NCBI GenBank assembly: GCA_047947185.1
Contig: CP170502.1
Span: 5,789,791 to 5,853,790 of the forward strand
Source: JANQJA01 sp047947185
GTDB lineage: Bacteria; Pseudomonadota; Gammaproteobacteria; Pseudomonadales; Azotimanducaceae
DNA length: 64,000 bases
Direction of reading: 5' to 3'
A model generated the notes under the pieces. That model saw only the letters and a program-made list of their open reading frames with translations, had not been told where the DNA came from and did no database searches. Below, one piece after another: positions 1-7,623 of this stretch. A program made the translations under genes and the position numbers. Position 1 is the first letter of the stretch; each line of letters starts with the position of its first letter.

Positions 1-1134
1 TTTGCTCTTTTCTTGCTTGTGTTGTTTGCGACCCTGCCCGTGCAGGCAGATTTTGTCCTGGTGGCAGAAGAAGCGCCCATTCACCGGGGATCGCCGTTGA
101 CTGAAACCTACTGGGAGGCTGTGGTTGCGCCCAACGGGAAATACGATCGCATCGGGCTGCACCGGTATCACAATCCCCACATGGTGGCGGCGGCCTCGGT
201 GCTCTACCTGCCCGGCACCAACATGAATGGTGAATTGTCCATCAGGACCGAAGATCACAACCTGTGGCTGTACCTGGCGGCTCGTGGCATTGCGGTCTAT
301 ACCGTCGACTATCGAACGCATTTTGTACCGAACGAACCGGTGCCTGACCTGTCGTTCATGCAGGGCTGGACCCTGGGTGCTTTTGTGGACGATCTGACGC
401 TGGCTGTGGACTTCGTTCGCAACCGGGGTGACAAGCCGTTGTTTGTTGCTGGTTTCAGTCGGGGTGTCAGCTACGCTTATGCCCTGGCCGGACAGCGTGA
501 GTTTGACGGCCTGATTGCCCTCGACGGTAGCTTCAAACAGTTCCGACCGGCTGGTTTTGATCGGGCCGCTGCCATGGCAAAACTGGCTGAGACAGGGCAA
601 TGGGGCACTGTGCTGTCGCGCAGTCGGGGTTGGGCGAGCCGTGACGAGATGATGCGGCGAACCTGGGAAAATCCGGCCGGACCGGCGATGGGAAATTTCC
701 CGACCATTGGTGATCAACTGACTTCAACGCTCTATAACGCCTGGGGCAGGGGTGGGCTGGCCAACCCGGTTGATGGTGTTTCGTCGATTGCCGTATTGGC
801 GCAGGCGATGCAGGGTTACGACCGGACTTTCCCTGCGGTCCAGAACATCGAAGGACAGTCGATTGCGACCCAGGCTGACGACCCGGCGACGAATCTCGAT
901 GACCACTTTGGCAAGATGACCCTGCCGATCCTCTATTTTGGGGCCACCAACCTCGGTGCCGACAACCTGATGAACGGGATCTACTCGGCGAACTACAGTG
1001 GCTCGAGGAATGTCACCATCAACGTGCTGGAAAACTATGGTCACGTTGACGTGCTGTACGCTGACGGGGCGATCGACCAGGTGTATGAGGTGACCCGGCG
1101 CTGGATTGATGAACTCCTGGGGGAAGACCAATGA
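1..1134 (+). CDS. Secreted alpha/beta hydrolase, 5' end outside window
   Basis: The reading frame is open from the first base, so the start codon lies to the left of the window. The first visible codons encode a hydrophobic stretch ending ...LPVQA-DF, which looks like the end of a signal peptide. The nucleophile elbow GFSRG lies at in-window codons 151-155 (Ser 153), and a late NYGHVDV supplies a candidate catalytic His. It is therefore a serine hydrolase of the alpha/beta fold, probably periplasmic; the substrate cannot be read. The stop overlaps the next gene by ATGA, so the two are translationally coupled. A decayed second copy of the 3' two thirds lies at 5460-5900. Confidence 0.8.
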   Translation, partial: FALFLLVLFATLPVQADFVLVAEEAPIHRGSPLTETYWEAVVAPNGKYDRIGLHRYHNPHMVAAASVLYLPGTNMNGELSIRTEDHNLWLYLAARGIAVYTVDYRTHFVPNEPVPDLSFMQGWTLGAFVDDLTLAVDFVRNRGDKPLFVAGFSRGVSYAYALAGQREFDGLIALDGSFKQFRPAGFDRAAAMAKLAETGQWGTVLSRSRGWASRDEMMRRTWENPAGPAMGNFPTIGDQLTSTLYNAWGRGGLANPVDGVSSIAVLAQAMQGYDRTFPAVQNIEGQSIATQADDPATNLDDHFGKMTLPILYFGATNLGADNLMNGIYSANYSGSRNVTINVLENYGHVDVLYADGAIDQVYEVTRRWIDELLGEDQ

Positions 1135-1643
1135 GAATAATGCTTCCGTTGTTGGTAACCCTGCTGGCGTTCAGCCTCTCCGGCTTTTGCCAGGCAGAAG
1201 AACCTGACATCCTGGGTCTCGCCCGCGAGACCATGGCCCGGGTTCCCTATCCTGCACTGATTACCCTGGATGAGCAGGGCCAGCCGCGGGCCCGCACCGT
1301 TGAGGCTTTTTCGCCTGATGAGAACTTTGTGGTCTGGATCGCGACCCGGCCCAACACGCGGAAAGTGGCGCAAATCCGTCAGCACAATCGCGTCACCCTC
1401 TACTATTTTGATGCAGAGCGAAGAAACTATGTGACCATCATGGGGCAGGCGCGCCTGGTGGACGATGACCAGGTAAAAGCGCGAATGCGGCGCTCCACGG
1501 ATACTGACCGACTCTACCCGGCCTTTCCCGAGGACTATCTCTTGATAGAAGTGACGCCTCACCGACTGGAGGGCATCCTGCCCGGCTATCGCGGAGACCC
1601 GGATAACTGGGCGCCGGCGGGCTTCAACTTCAGGCCGGACTGA
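1131..1643 (+). CDS. Exported pyridoxamine 5'-phosphate oxidase-like split-barrel protein
   Basis: 170 residues. A signal peptide (MRIMLPLLVTLLAFSLSGFC) is followed by a compact FMN-binding split barrel of the PNPOx-like type. Typical features are ALITLDEQGQPRARTV, then VVWIATRPNTRKVAQIRQ and a central YVTIMGQARLV strand. Members of this fold bind FMN, F420 or haem and reduce or sense small molecules; which one applies here is not visible. An export signal is unusual for this family. The ATG start overlaps the hydrolase stop (ATGA), so the two form an operon. A fragment of a second copy lies at 7380-7578. Confidence 0.75.
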   Translation: MRIMLPLLVTLLAFSLSGFCQAEEPDILGLARETMARVPYPALITLDEQGQPRARTVEAFSPDENFVVWIATRPNTRKVAQIRQHNRVTLYYFDAERRNYVTIMGQARLVDDDQVKARMRRSTDTDRLYPAFPEDYLLIEVTPHRLEGILPGYRGDPDNWAPAGFNFRPD

Positions 1644-1658
1644 CTGGCGCGGGAATAC

Positions 1659-1712
1659 GAAGAGTAAGAGTACATGGGTGAGCATCGCACCCCAGTGAAC
1701 CTGTCGGCCAGA
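1659..1712 (+). repeat. Intergenic repeat, copy A (copy B at 5901-5953)
   Basis: The stretch beginning GAAGAGTAAGAGTACATGGG just after the PNPOx-like gene is nearly identical to 5901-5953, where it directly follows the decayed hydrolase copy. Together with the pseudogenes at 5460-5900 and 7380-7578 it shows that the whole 1-1.7 kb block was duplicated in direct orientation and then rearranged. Confidence 0.8.
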
Positions 1713-1725
1713 GGTGCTTTTTTTT
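1687..1725 (+). terminator. Possible intrinsic terminator after the hydrolase/PNPOx operon
   Basis: GCACC (1687-1691) can pair with GGTGC (1713-1717), followed at once by eight T residues (1718-1725). The loop is long (about 21 bases), so the hairpin is only moderate. Its position about 45 bases after the operon stop fits a terminator. Confidence 0.4.
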
Positions 1726-2202
1726 GTCTTCGATTCCAGGACAGAACAACTCCGGAGACCACAACAAACCGAAAGCCTCTGCATCCGTAAAAAATCGTTG
1801 CCACCGTGGGAAGGAGTCCTCGATGTGACCCGAGGTCCAGCATTCGCCGTCCCACGCTCCATCCAGCATGACGCCGTGCGTGGCCGCAGTGATCTGAACA
1901 CTCGCATGCATGATGCCAAACGGAACAAACACTACTCCACCCACAATGTGCGCACTAAACTGTATTCGAGGGTCCTGTGGCTCCTGACAGTTCTCGACAA
2001 ATGGCGTTGTGTTGATGGCGTTTAGAAGCCGCTAGACGCTCACCGCCAGACAGGTATTCACACGAAAAAAGCCTTCAGTATGAACTGCTTCGAAGCCATC
2101 GATCTGCTGCGCCATAACCACAGTCGAAGGATGAAACATGGAGTAATCCCAGGACGGCACAATGATCTGTGCATAGACATATAGATCCCACTGCGACTCA
2201 TC
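1720..2202 (-). pseudogene. Decayed coding fragment, family not recognised
   Basis: The 717 bases between the PNPOx-like gene and hipA hold no intact gene. On the minus strand one frame reads protein-like sequence on both sides of an in-frame TAG at 2032-2034: DLYVYAQIIVPSWDYSMFHP before it and HIVGGVVFVPFGIMHASVQI after it. A TAA at 2203-2205 closes the frame on the upstream side. The balanced composition suggests a dead gene rather than noise. No family was recognised. The rest of 2206-2360 shows nothing. Confidence 0.35.
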
Positions 2203-2360
2203 TTAGAAGCACACTGAAATGGCGCACCGCGATGGCGCTACCACATCACCATAGGGATCTTCGGTATCGTCTATATATTGCCCGTAGCCTTTGCTCGCAG
2301 GTTCATGCACACTGTCTACCGCGTCGCGTCAGCTGGTCCTGGCCTCCATCGTCAGGTAGA

Positions 2361-3668
2361 TTACCGTCTGCGGAATTCATCAGCCATCGTTTTCAGCTCG
2401 GCTGCCTTCCCTTCAAGCGCCGTAAAGGCATAGGGATTCAGGAACTGACGGCCCCAAAAAAAGTTACGATCGGTTTCGCTGAGAGAGGCCTCTTCGCAGA
2501 CCTCGTTCCAATGATCGCCGATACAGCGCAGCTGTCCCTCCACGATGGCAAGGGCCTTTTTCTCCGTCAGCAGGAAATGACGAGCGGCTTCAAGGCATGA
2601 CGCGATGCGGCTCATGCGGTTCTGCCCGTTGATCAGCATGGCCTGCGATGCTTCCTGGCCTGTTCGGCCCTGCGGGCAGATGTCATAGGCGGGTGTCAAC
2701 GTCAACCATTCGCCATCCCAGAAGGCGGCATGGTTGCGGGCATGATCGTCGGTATTGCCGCACAGGATGTTGAACACGATGCGCGAGAACAACTCATGCA
2801 AAGTGTCTGCCGGATTTGTAAAGCGGTGACGGATGATGGTGGCAAGGTCCTCATAGCTGGCGTAACGCGCCATCATTTCATCAAGGCCGAGCATCGTCAG
2901 GGCAGAGACCATCAGCCTGCGTTGCCAGTTGCCCCCCTCATGGACACGATCGAACCGTTCGATAAGGAGCACGTCCTTTCCTGAGGCGCGCACTAGCGAG
3001 ACAGGCGCCGCGTTGATCCCACACAGCCCGGCCAGCCGCATGGCGATGAATTCGGCTTTCACGACATTATAGGTGTCGGAGGACGATGAGAACTTGGCGA
3101 CACGCTTGACCAGGCCGTCTTCTGACATTGCTTTCGGTCGCGCCCCACCGATGGAACTGCCGTGATGCAGGGCTTCGTCAAGCGCGGGTGATAATGGAAT
3201 GCCTTGCTCGACGCGCTGCGCTGATTCGATCAGTTCTTCAAGGCTTGCCTCTAAGGGCGCGCGCGGCTCGTAGGTGCTGGGTGAGCGCTGAAAGTCTAGC
3301 GCCCCGATCCGGTCCGAACCCGATTCGAGCAGGAAGGTGAGCTCGGACAAGTCCAGTTTGTCGAGCTGTTGGCCCTTAATGCCGAACTTGCGGTTCAGGA
3401 TAACCCGCCTCCCCCACGCGTCGGGCGCGGCATCTCGCATACAGCCGGGCATGGTCAGGCCTGTAAGTAAAGGCAGTTCGCCCGATTCCAAAGGCAACTC
3501 CGGCAGATAGAGCGGAATTGCTTCGGGGCGGTCGAGATAACTCTTGCCATAGTTGAAGCTCACAAGGCCGCCGTCTGCGTGAAGGCGACCAGCAACAACC
3601 GGGTCTGTCGCACGGGGCAACCAGGCCCAGACGAAAGCCTCATCATATGACGGGACCCTAGAATTCAT
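2361..3668 (-). CDS. hipA: HipA-type serine/threonine kinase toxin
   Basis: 435 residues from ATG 3668 (MNSRVPSYDEAFVWAWLP). It has the HipA N-subdomain, then the GSSIGGARPKA glycine-rich loop and the core VVKAEFIAMRLAGLCGI. The catalytic region NILCGNTDDHARNHAAFWDG carries the HipA Asp/Asn residues, and TPAYDICP is the metal-binding (DFG-equivalent) motif. HipA kinases phosphorylate targets such as glutamyl-tRNA synthetase and stop growth when free of antitoxin. The start overlaps the stop of the HTH antitoxin gene by 11 bases, typical of coupled hipBA. An upstream extension of the frame exists but would lie inside the antitoxin gene. All kinase motifs look intact. Confidence 0.85.
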   Translation of the reverse strand: MNSRVPSYDEAFVWAWLPRATDPVVAGRLHADGGLVSFNYGKSYLDRPEAIPLYLPELPLESGELPLLTGLTMPGCMRDAAPDAWGRRVILNRKFGIKGQQLDKLDLSELTFLLESGSDRIGALDFQRSPSTYEPRAPLEASLEELIESAQRVEQGIPLSPALDEALHHGSSIGGARPKAMSEDGLVKRVAKFSSSSDTYNVVKAEFIAMRLAGLCGINAAPVSLVRASGKDVLLIERFDRVHEGGNWQRRLMVSALTMLGLDEMMARYASYEDLATIIRHRFTNPADTLHELFSRIVFNILCGNTDDHARNHAAFWDGEWLTLTPAYDICPQGRTGQEASQAMLINGQNRMSRIASCLEAARHFLLTEKKALAIVEGQLRCIGDHWNEVCEEASLSETDRNFFWGRQFLNPYAFTALEGKAAELKTMADEFRRR

Positions 3669-3996
3669 CTTCGACACGCTTCCTGGCCTTGTAGACATGT
3701 TTGGGTAGCAGGGCGATCCGATCGTCCGTTCGGCTCGACAAACCTGTGAGCCCCTTCTCATCGGCGTCGAAGAGCTTCACGCCGATAATGGCAGCCGCCT
3801 CGAACATCAGCCCGACTTCAACTTTGGGATCACCCTTTTCCATGCGCTGCAATGTGCTTCTGGCAATACCAAGGCGCTCTGCCAGTTCATGCTCGGTCAT
3901 CTTCCGCTGCTTGCGACCGAGCCTGATCATCTTGCCCAGCAAGGTAATGCCTTCGAGGGTATAGCGCGCATAGGTTCTTTTTCTGCTCCCGGGCAT
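3658..3996 (-). CDS. hipB: HipB-like XRE-family antitoxin
   Basis: 112 residues. A basic N-terminus (MPGSRKRTYARYTL) leads into a helix-turn-helix of the Cro/CI (XRE) type: MIRLGRKQRKMTEHELAERL then GIARSTLQRMEKGDPKVEVG. HipB antitoxins bind HipA and repress their own operon by dimer binding to palindromes. It lies directly upstream of and overlaps hipA. Two perfect dyads sit 30-60 bases upstream (4026-4058). The protein is longer than E. coli HipB, with an extended C-terminal tail (PKHVYKARKRVEDEF) that could be the HipA-contacting part; that is inference. Confidence 0.85.
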   Translation of the reverse strand: MPGSRKRTYARYTLEGITLLGKMIRLGRKQRKMTEHELAERLGIARSTLQRMEKGDPKVEVGLMFEAAAIIGVKLFDADEKGLTGLSSRTDDRIALLPKHVYKARKRVEDEF

Positions 3997-4025
3997 GACA
4001 TATCTCAGTTGACCGACAAGGACAG

Positions 4026-4058
4026 CAAATTAACCTAATTTGCCTTACATGAAAGGCA
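4026..4058 (-). promoter_or_regulatory. Likely HipB operator: two adjacent dyads
   Basis: CAAATTA-ACC-TAATTTG (4026-4042) is a perfect 7-3-7 palindrome, and TGCCTT-ACATGA-AAGGCA (4041-4058) is a perfect 6-6-6 dyad that overlaps it by two bases. Both lie just upstream of the antitoxin start at 3996, the usual position of autorepression sites. No clean -10/-35 pair was assigned. Confidence 0.6.
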
Positions 4059-4351
4059 TTCTGTGCAGATGGTTCGCCGTTGTCAACGATTGGCCTAAAT
4101 ATCGGTCAAGTTATGCCAAATCACCTCATATAACGGTCAAAGTCTGAGCTGTGCACTCGAGAACCTCGCTAGGATACTGCTTGTCGAGAGTTGACATCAC
4201 GGCAACGTCCAGGAATCATGAGGATTGCGCTTGAAGGGCGCATCCTCGCCTGCGGACAGGACTCGAAGTCCACCTTCACCTGCAAGATGCTAAATTCCCT
4301 AACCTTCTTTCAGTCCGATTCAGCAGGCGGCGGATAATGAAAGGAGGTCCT
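4059..4351. other. Intergenic region between hipB and the VOC gene
   Basis: AT-richer than the surroundings, with no gene-like frame. It contains an imperfect hairpin (GAGGATTGCGC 4220-4230 against GCGCATCCTC 4238-4247, one bulge) about 105 bases before the VOC start. CGGTCAA occurs twice (4110-4140 region). Function not assigned. Confidence 0.4.
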
Positions 4352-5107
4352 ATGACCAGATTATTGCCCGATCACCCCAATCTCGGGTTTCTCAAGCGAG
4401 AAGCAAAACAAATCCTGAAGACAAAGAAGTCCGAAGGTGACCACCGTGCGACATTGCATGACGTGCAACTGGCACTGGCACGCGATTATGGATTTTCCGG
4501 CTGGGCGGAACTCAAGGCGTTCGTCGAATCGCAAACCCCGGTGTTGTCGAATCCACGCGTCGTACTGAAGGTCACCAACTATGAAAAAGCCGTCGCACAC
4601 TACGTCGAATGGCTTGGATTCAATCTCGACTGGGATTGGCGAGAGGCGCCAGGACAACCCGCCATCGTTGCATTGAGCCGCGACGGCGTTCAGTTTTTCC
4701 TCAGTGAAGCGCCCGAAACGCGCGGACCGACATCTTTGCACATAAACGTCGACAACTTCGAAGCGCTGATTGACGAGTGGAACCATAAGCGACCGAATTC
4801 GGTCAAGGCGCGTATAGAGCCCCCCTATGAGTTTCCGGACGTATCGATTGAAGATCCGTTCGGCAACATCCTTGTGTTCGAAGGCCAGAACCAGAAAAAG
4901 GAACAGCAACGCTATGAGGCGATTCGCCCGAAGATGCGAGCGTATGTCGAAGAGGCACTTGCAGCCGGGCTCGACTTTCCAACGCCGGAAGAGATACGGG
5001 AAGTGGTTGGTCCACCGCTTGGTGTTGCGATCGAAGTTTTGAATGAGTTCGAAGGCTACGGAGCGGCTTTCAACGCCCGTCAGTCGGAAGAAGGGGACCA
5101 GTCTTAA
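4352..5107 (+). CDS. VOC/glyoxalase-fold protein
   Basis: 251 residues from ATG 4352, chosen because AAAGGAGG (4340-4346) sits 5-6 bases upstream; an ATG 15 bases earlier has no such site. Residues 1-55 form a short helical domain (LPDHPNLGFLKREAKQIL, then DVQLALARDYGFSGWAELKA) often found at the N-terminus of glyoxalase-like or ankyrin proteins. Residues ~65-175 are one VOC (bleomycin-resistance/glyoxalase) domain ending VSIEDPFGNILVFEG, where the last Glu is the usual metal ligand. The C-terminal ~70 residues are helical. Enzyme activity is unknown; antibiotic binding or dioxygenase roles are both possible in this family. Confidence 0.75.
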   Translation: MTRLLPDHPNLGFLKREAKQILKTKKSEGDHRATLHDVQLALARDYGFSGWAELKAFVESQTPVLSNPRVVLKVTNYEKAVAHYVEWLGFNLDWDWREAPGQPAIVALSRDGVQFFLSEAPETRGPTSLHINVDNFEALIDEWNHKRPNSVKARIEPPYEFPDVSIEDPFGNILVFEGQNQKKEQQRYEAIRPKMRAYVEEALAAGLDFPTPEEIREVVGPPLGVAIEVLNEFEGYGAAFNARQSEEGDQS

Positions 5108-5133
5108 AAACGCTGAATCCCCGGAGGAAGCAC

Positions 5134-5167
5134 GACGCATCTCAAGGCAATCTCATTGAGATGCGTC
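5134..5167 (+). terminator. Strong hairpin after the VOC gene
   Basis: GACGCATCTCAA (5134-5145) and TTGAGATGCGTC (5156-5167) are perfect 12-base inverted repeats with a 10-base loop, 27 bases after the VOC stop. There is no U tract after it, so it is either a weak terminator or an mRNA 3' stabiliser. Confidence 0.5.
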
Positions 5168-5459
5168 CCCCATCCTGGCGTGCGGAGAGTACATGGCCCG
5201 CCAGCTGTTAACTGTTGATTTATAGAGTACCAGTGCCTTGCGCTGATCGCCCGACAATCAGAACAAGAGGGGCAAAGCATGTTCGCGGCCCTGACCCTTC
5301 GTCAAGAGTTCCAGTATTGTGATGTTCTGCCCAGGGCTGACGGCCCCGGTGAGCGCCAACCTCGGCAGCCATACTGCCGTCTACCTGTACGACGAGCTAA
5401 CGCGTGCTTGTGTTGCGCCTTCCGGCATGGCGCATTTGGAGAATCCAACGCCCGCCAAC
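5168..5459. other. Unassigned stretch left of the hydrolase remnant
   Basis: No convincing gene. A short plus-strand frame (around 5319-5455, TAPVSANLGSHTAVYLYDEL) has protein-like composition and runs straight into the hydrolase remnant at 5460. It may be a piece of another destroyed gene joined there. No family recognised. Confidence 0.3.
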
Positions 5460-5900
5460 AATCTGACGCTGGCCGTGGACTTCGTTCGCAACCGGGGTGA
5501 CAAGCCGTTGTGTTGCTGGTTTCAGTCGGGGTATCAGCTACGCTTATGCCCTGGCCGGACAGCGTGAGTTTGACGGCCTGATTGCCCTCGACGGCAGCTT
5601 CAAACAGTTCCGGCCCGCTGGTTTTGATCGGCCGCTGCCATGGCAAAACTGGCCGAGACCGGGCAGTGGGTAGCGTGCTGTCGCGCAGTCGGGGTTGGGC
5701 GAGCCGTGACGAGATGATGCGGCGAACCTGGGAAAATCCGGCCGGACCGGCGATGGGAAATTTCCCGACCATCGGTGATCAGCTGACTTCAATGGTCTAT
5801 AACGCCTGGGGCTGGCCAACCCGGTTGATGGTGTTTCGTCGATTGCGGCCCAGGCTGACGACCCGGCGCTGGATTGATGCGCTCCTGGGTGAAGACCAAT
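5460..5900 (+). pseudogene. Decayed copy of the alpha/beta hydrolase at 1-1134
   Basis: From ATCTGACGCTGG onward the sequence matches 391-1134 almost base for base, but it is broken. One T is lost in the codons before the nucleophile elbow, and small indels occur around 5620-5670. Three deletions follow: 10 bp between GGGC repeats (744 and 754 in the intact copy), 75 bp between GTCGATTGC repeats (783 and 858), and 212 bp between GACCCGGCG repeats (880 and 1092). The catalytic Ser region is out of frame and most of the C-terminus is missing, so no hydrolase can be made. Confidence 0.9.
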
Positions 5901-5953
5901 GAAGAGTAAGAGTACATGGGTGAACATCGCAGCCCAGTGAACATGTCGGCCTT
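5901..5953 (+). repeat. Intergenic repeat, copy B
   Basis: Matches 1659-1712 with a few substitutions. Here it follows the hydrolase remnant directly (…GACCAATGA-AGAGTAAG…), so the whole PNPOx-like gene has been removed between them. The junction shares only GA with both parents. The following 5954-6150 shows no clear gene; a minus-strand frame there has a protein-like run (YDEIRLVVEPSGDAAQPAFF), perhaps the remnant of an extracellular domain. Confidence 0.75.
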
Positions 5954-6150
5954 AGGTGGAGCCGAGCCACCGACGGTGGGATCAGACTGGGTTTGATCGT
6001 TCCAAACTGCGAAGAAAGCGGGTTGGGCAGCGTCGCCGGACGGTTCAACAACCAAACGAATCTCATCGTATGCTGAGCCTTAAGGTTGTATCTGGGCGAA
6101 ACCTGTATCTGGCTGCGTAAGCAAAAATGTGGTTGATTCTTCTTATACCC

Positions 6151-6179
6151 GGGCTCGCGTGTTTGAGCCACGCGAACCC
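6151..6179 (-). terminator. Hairpin after the PEP-CTERM-type gene
   Basis: GGGCTCGCGTG (6151-6161) pairs with CACGCGAACCC (6169-6179), an 11-base stem with one G-T pair and a 7-base loop. It begins 12 bases beyond the stop of the leftward gene at 6192. No U tract is present. Confidence 0.5.
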
Positions 6180-6191
6180 ATTGTCATCTGA

Positions 6192-7037
6192 TCAGCGACG
6201 AGACAGGCGAAGTAGCGCCAGTCCAAGTCCCAACAACCAGAAGCTTGCTGGAGCCGGAACGGTGCCGAATGTCTGGCTCCCGAAAGTGCTCGAGATCGCG
6301 GTCAGCTCGTAAGCTTCCGTCAGGATCGCGTTGGGGTTCGTCGTGTTGTACGCCAGCGGTGTCAGGAACTGGCCATTGGCCTGCAGGCCCGCCGGGGCGA
6401 ATCCGGTGGTGGTATTGCTGTAGATCATGCAATTCCCACTGATGACAACAGAACAGGGTACGCCGTCGGCGAGCGGCGACTCTGTATCTAGAATCGCATA
6501 TTGTGCGCTGTAGAAACCGGTGAAGTTGCCGATGTCAATCAGGTCGTTGATGTAGTTGATGCCCGAACACCACTGTGGGCAGTGATCTGTGCCCAGGAAC
6601 AGGCCGCCACCCGCGTCATTCATGTTGTTATAGAAGCTTTGAATCAGCCCGACCTCGTTTGCACCGGCCGCTGACGAAAGGATACGGCCGTCGAGAATCA
6701 GGTTATCGCCAACACCTGAGGTTACGCGTGCGTTGTACCACGCGGCAACATTCTCCGAGTTGGCGAGGACATTTGCGTTCGCGTTGTAGCCCCCATTATT
6801 CAGGTCATAGACCCAGATCTGGTCGAACGTAGCGAGGTCGTTGTACTCCGCGTTTGCCATGGCCCGCACGGTAACGTTGGCATCGGGCACCTGGTCAATG
6901 AATGACGCAATTTTATTGCCATAAACGGCGTAGTTGTCTACGGAAGGCCCGAAGTGAAAGAAAAGGACCTCGCCAGCGTTTGCTGAGCCGGCCATTGCCA
7001 CGAAAGCACCAAAACAGAATGCGCGTATTACGTTCAT
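6192..7037 (-). CDS. PEP-CTERM-type exported protein
   Basis: 281 residues from ATG 7037, preceded by GAGGGA about 11 bases upstream; a GTG 18 bases earlier is less likely. It has a signal peptide (MNVIRAFCFGAFVAMAGSANA). The body is rich in Asn, Gly and Ala, with LFLGTDHCPQWCSGINYIND in the middle. The C-terminus is a tripartite sorting tail: VPAPASFWLLGLGLALL then RLSRR. Such tails are recognised by exosortases in bacteria that make exopolysaccharide, and the protein is cleaved and placed at the envelope or released. No exosortase gene is in the window. Function of the mature domain is unknown. Confidence 0.75.
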   Translation of the reverse strand: MNVIRAFCFGAFVAMAGSANAGEVLFFHFGPSVDNYAVYGNKIASFIDQVPDANVTVRAMANAEYNDLATFDQIWVYDLNNGGYNANANVLANSENVAAWYNARVTSGVGDNLILDGRILSSAAGANEVGLIQSFYNNMNDAGGGLFLGTDHCPQWCSGINYINDLIDIGNFTGFYSAQYAILDTESPLADGVPCSVVISGNCMIYSNTTTGFAPAGLQANGQFLTPLAYNTTNPNAILTEAYELTAISSTFGSQTFGTVPAPASFWLLGLGLALLRLSRR

Positions 7038-7055
7038 CGCTTCGGAATCCCTCAC

Positions 7056-7174
7056 AGAGTTGTTATTGTCTAAGTTAAAGCAAGAACCGTGCCTTTATTT
7101 GAGTTCCCCCTAACTCGCTGTTTTAGTTTATTTTTTTGGTGGCAGTCGGAGGGCTGTTGGCAGAGTTGTAAAAT
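7056..7174. other. Region upstream of the PEP-CTERM-type gene
   Basis: An AT-rich stretch with T and A runs (about 7084-7140), plausibly the promoter region of the leftward gene. No motif could be assigned with confidence. It then runs into the pseudogene fragments at 7175-7578. Confidence 0.3.
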
Positions 7175-7378
7175 CTATCGACACTCGCAGACAGGCACGG
7201 TAAGGCGCGACTTCGCCTGAAAATCTTCACGCAACTTTCTCGAGGCGAGATAGTAGTGCAGCGCGGACCAAAGATTACCTGCCACTGCCAGACTGAACAA
7301 CGAGTACTGTATGGATTCATCGCCGTAGCTGGGGCGCAGCGTGTCGCTGAGAACGCTGGCAATTGCCCGCCCCATGCC
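7175..7378 (-). pseudogene. C-terminal fragment of an MFS transporter
   Basis: The minus-strand frame reads GRAIASVLSDTLRPSYGDES, then SLAVAGNLWSALHYYLASRK and LREDFQ. This is the pattern of the last loop, last membrane helix and tail of spinster-type or hexuronate-like MFS permeases. It begins abruptly at about 7378, exactly where the PNPOx fragment on the other strand starts, so the other eleven or so helices are gone. Family assignment is from pattern only. Confidence 0.55.
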
Positions 7379-7379
7379 G

Positions 7380-7578
7380 AGCCTGCACAGTTGAGGCTTC
7401 TTCGCCTGATGAGAACCTTGTGGTCTGGATCGCGATTCGGCCCAACACGCGGAAAGTGGCGCAGATCCGTCAGCACAATCGCGTCACCCGCTACTATGTT
7501 GATGCAAAGCGAAGGAACTACGTGACCATCATGGGCAGGCGCGCCTGGTGGGTTACAACCAGGTAAAGGCGCGAATGA
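7380..7578 (+). pseudogene. Fragment of a second PNPOx-like gene
   Basis: Matches about 1289-1489 of the intact gene nearly base for base (for example the CGGCCCAACACGCGGAAAGT block). The start, signal peptide and 3' third are absent, and one G is lost in the CATCATGGGGCAG run, shifting the frame. It abuts the MFS tail at its left. 7579-7623 holds nothing recognisable. Confidence 0.85.
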
Positions 7579-7623
7579 GGATGTTGTGGTGCCGGGACTG
7601 TACCTTGCAAATTTAATGGGCAA

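Noticed and set aside
1714..2025. Plus-strand 103-codon frame after the PNPOx-like gene
   Set aside because: Composition is not protein-like and it starts inside the T run of the putative terminator; the opposite strand gives the better coding signal.
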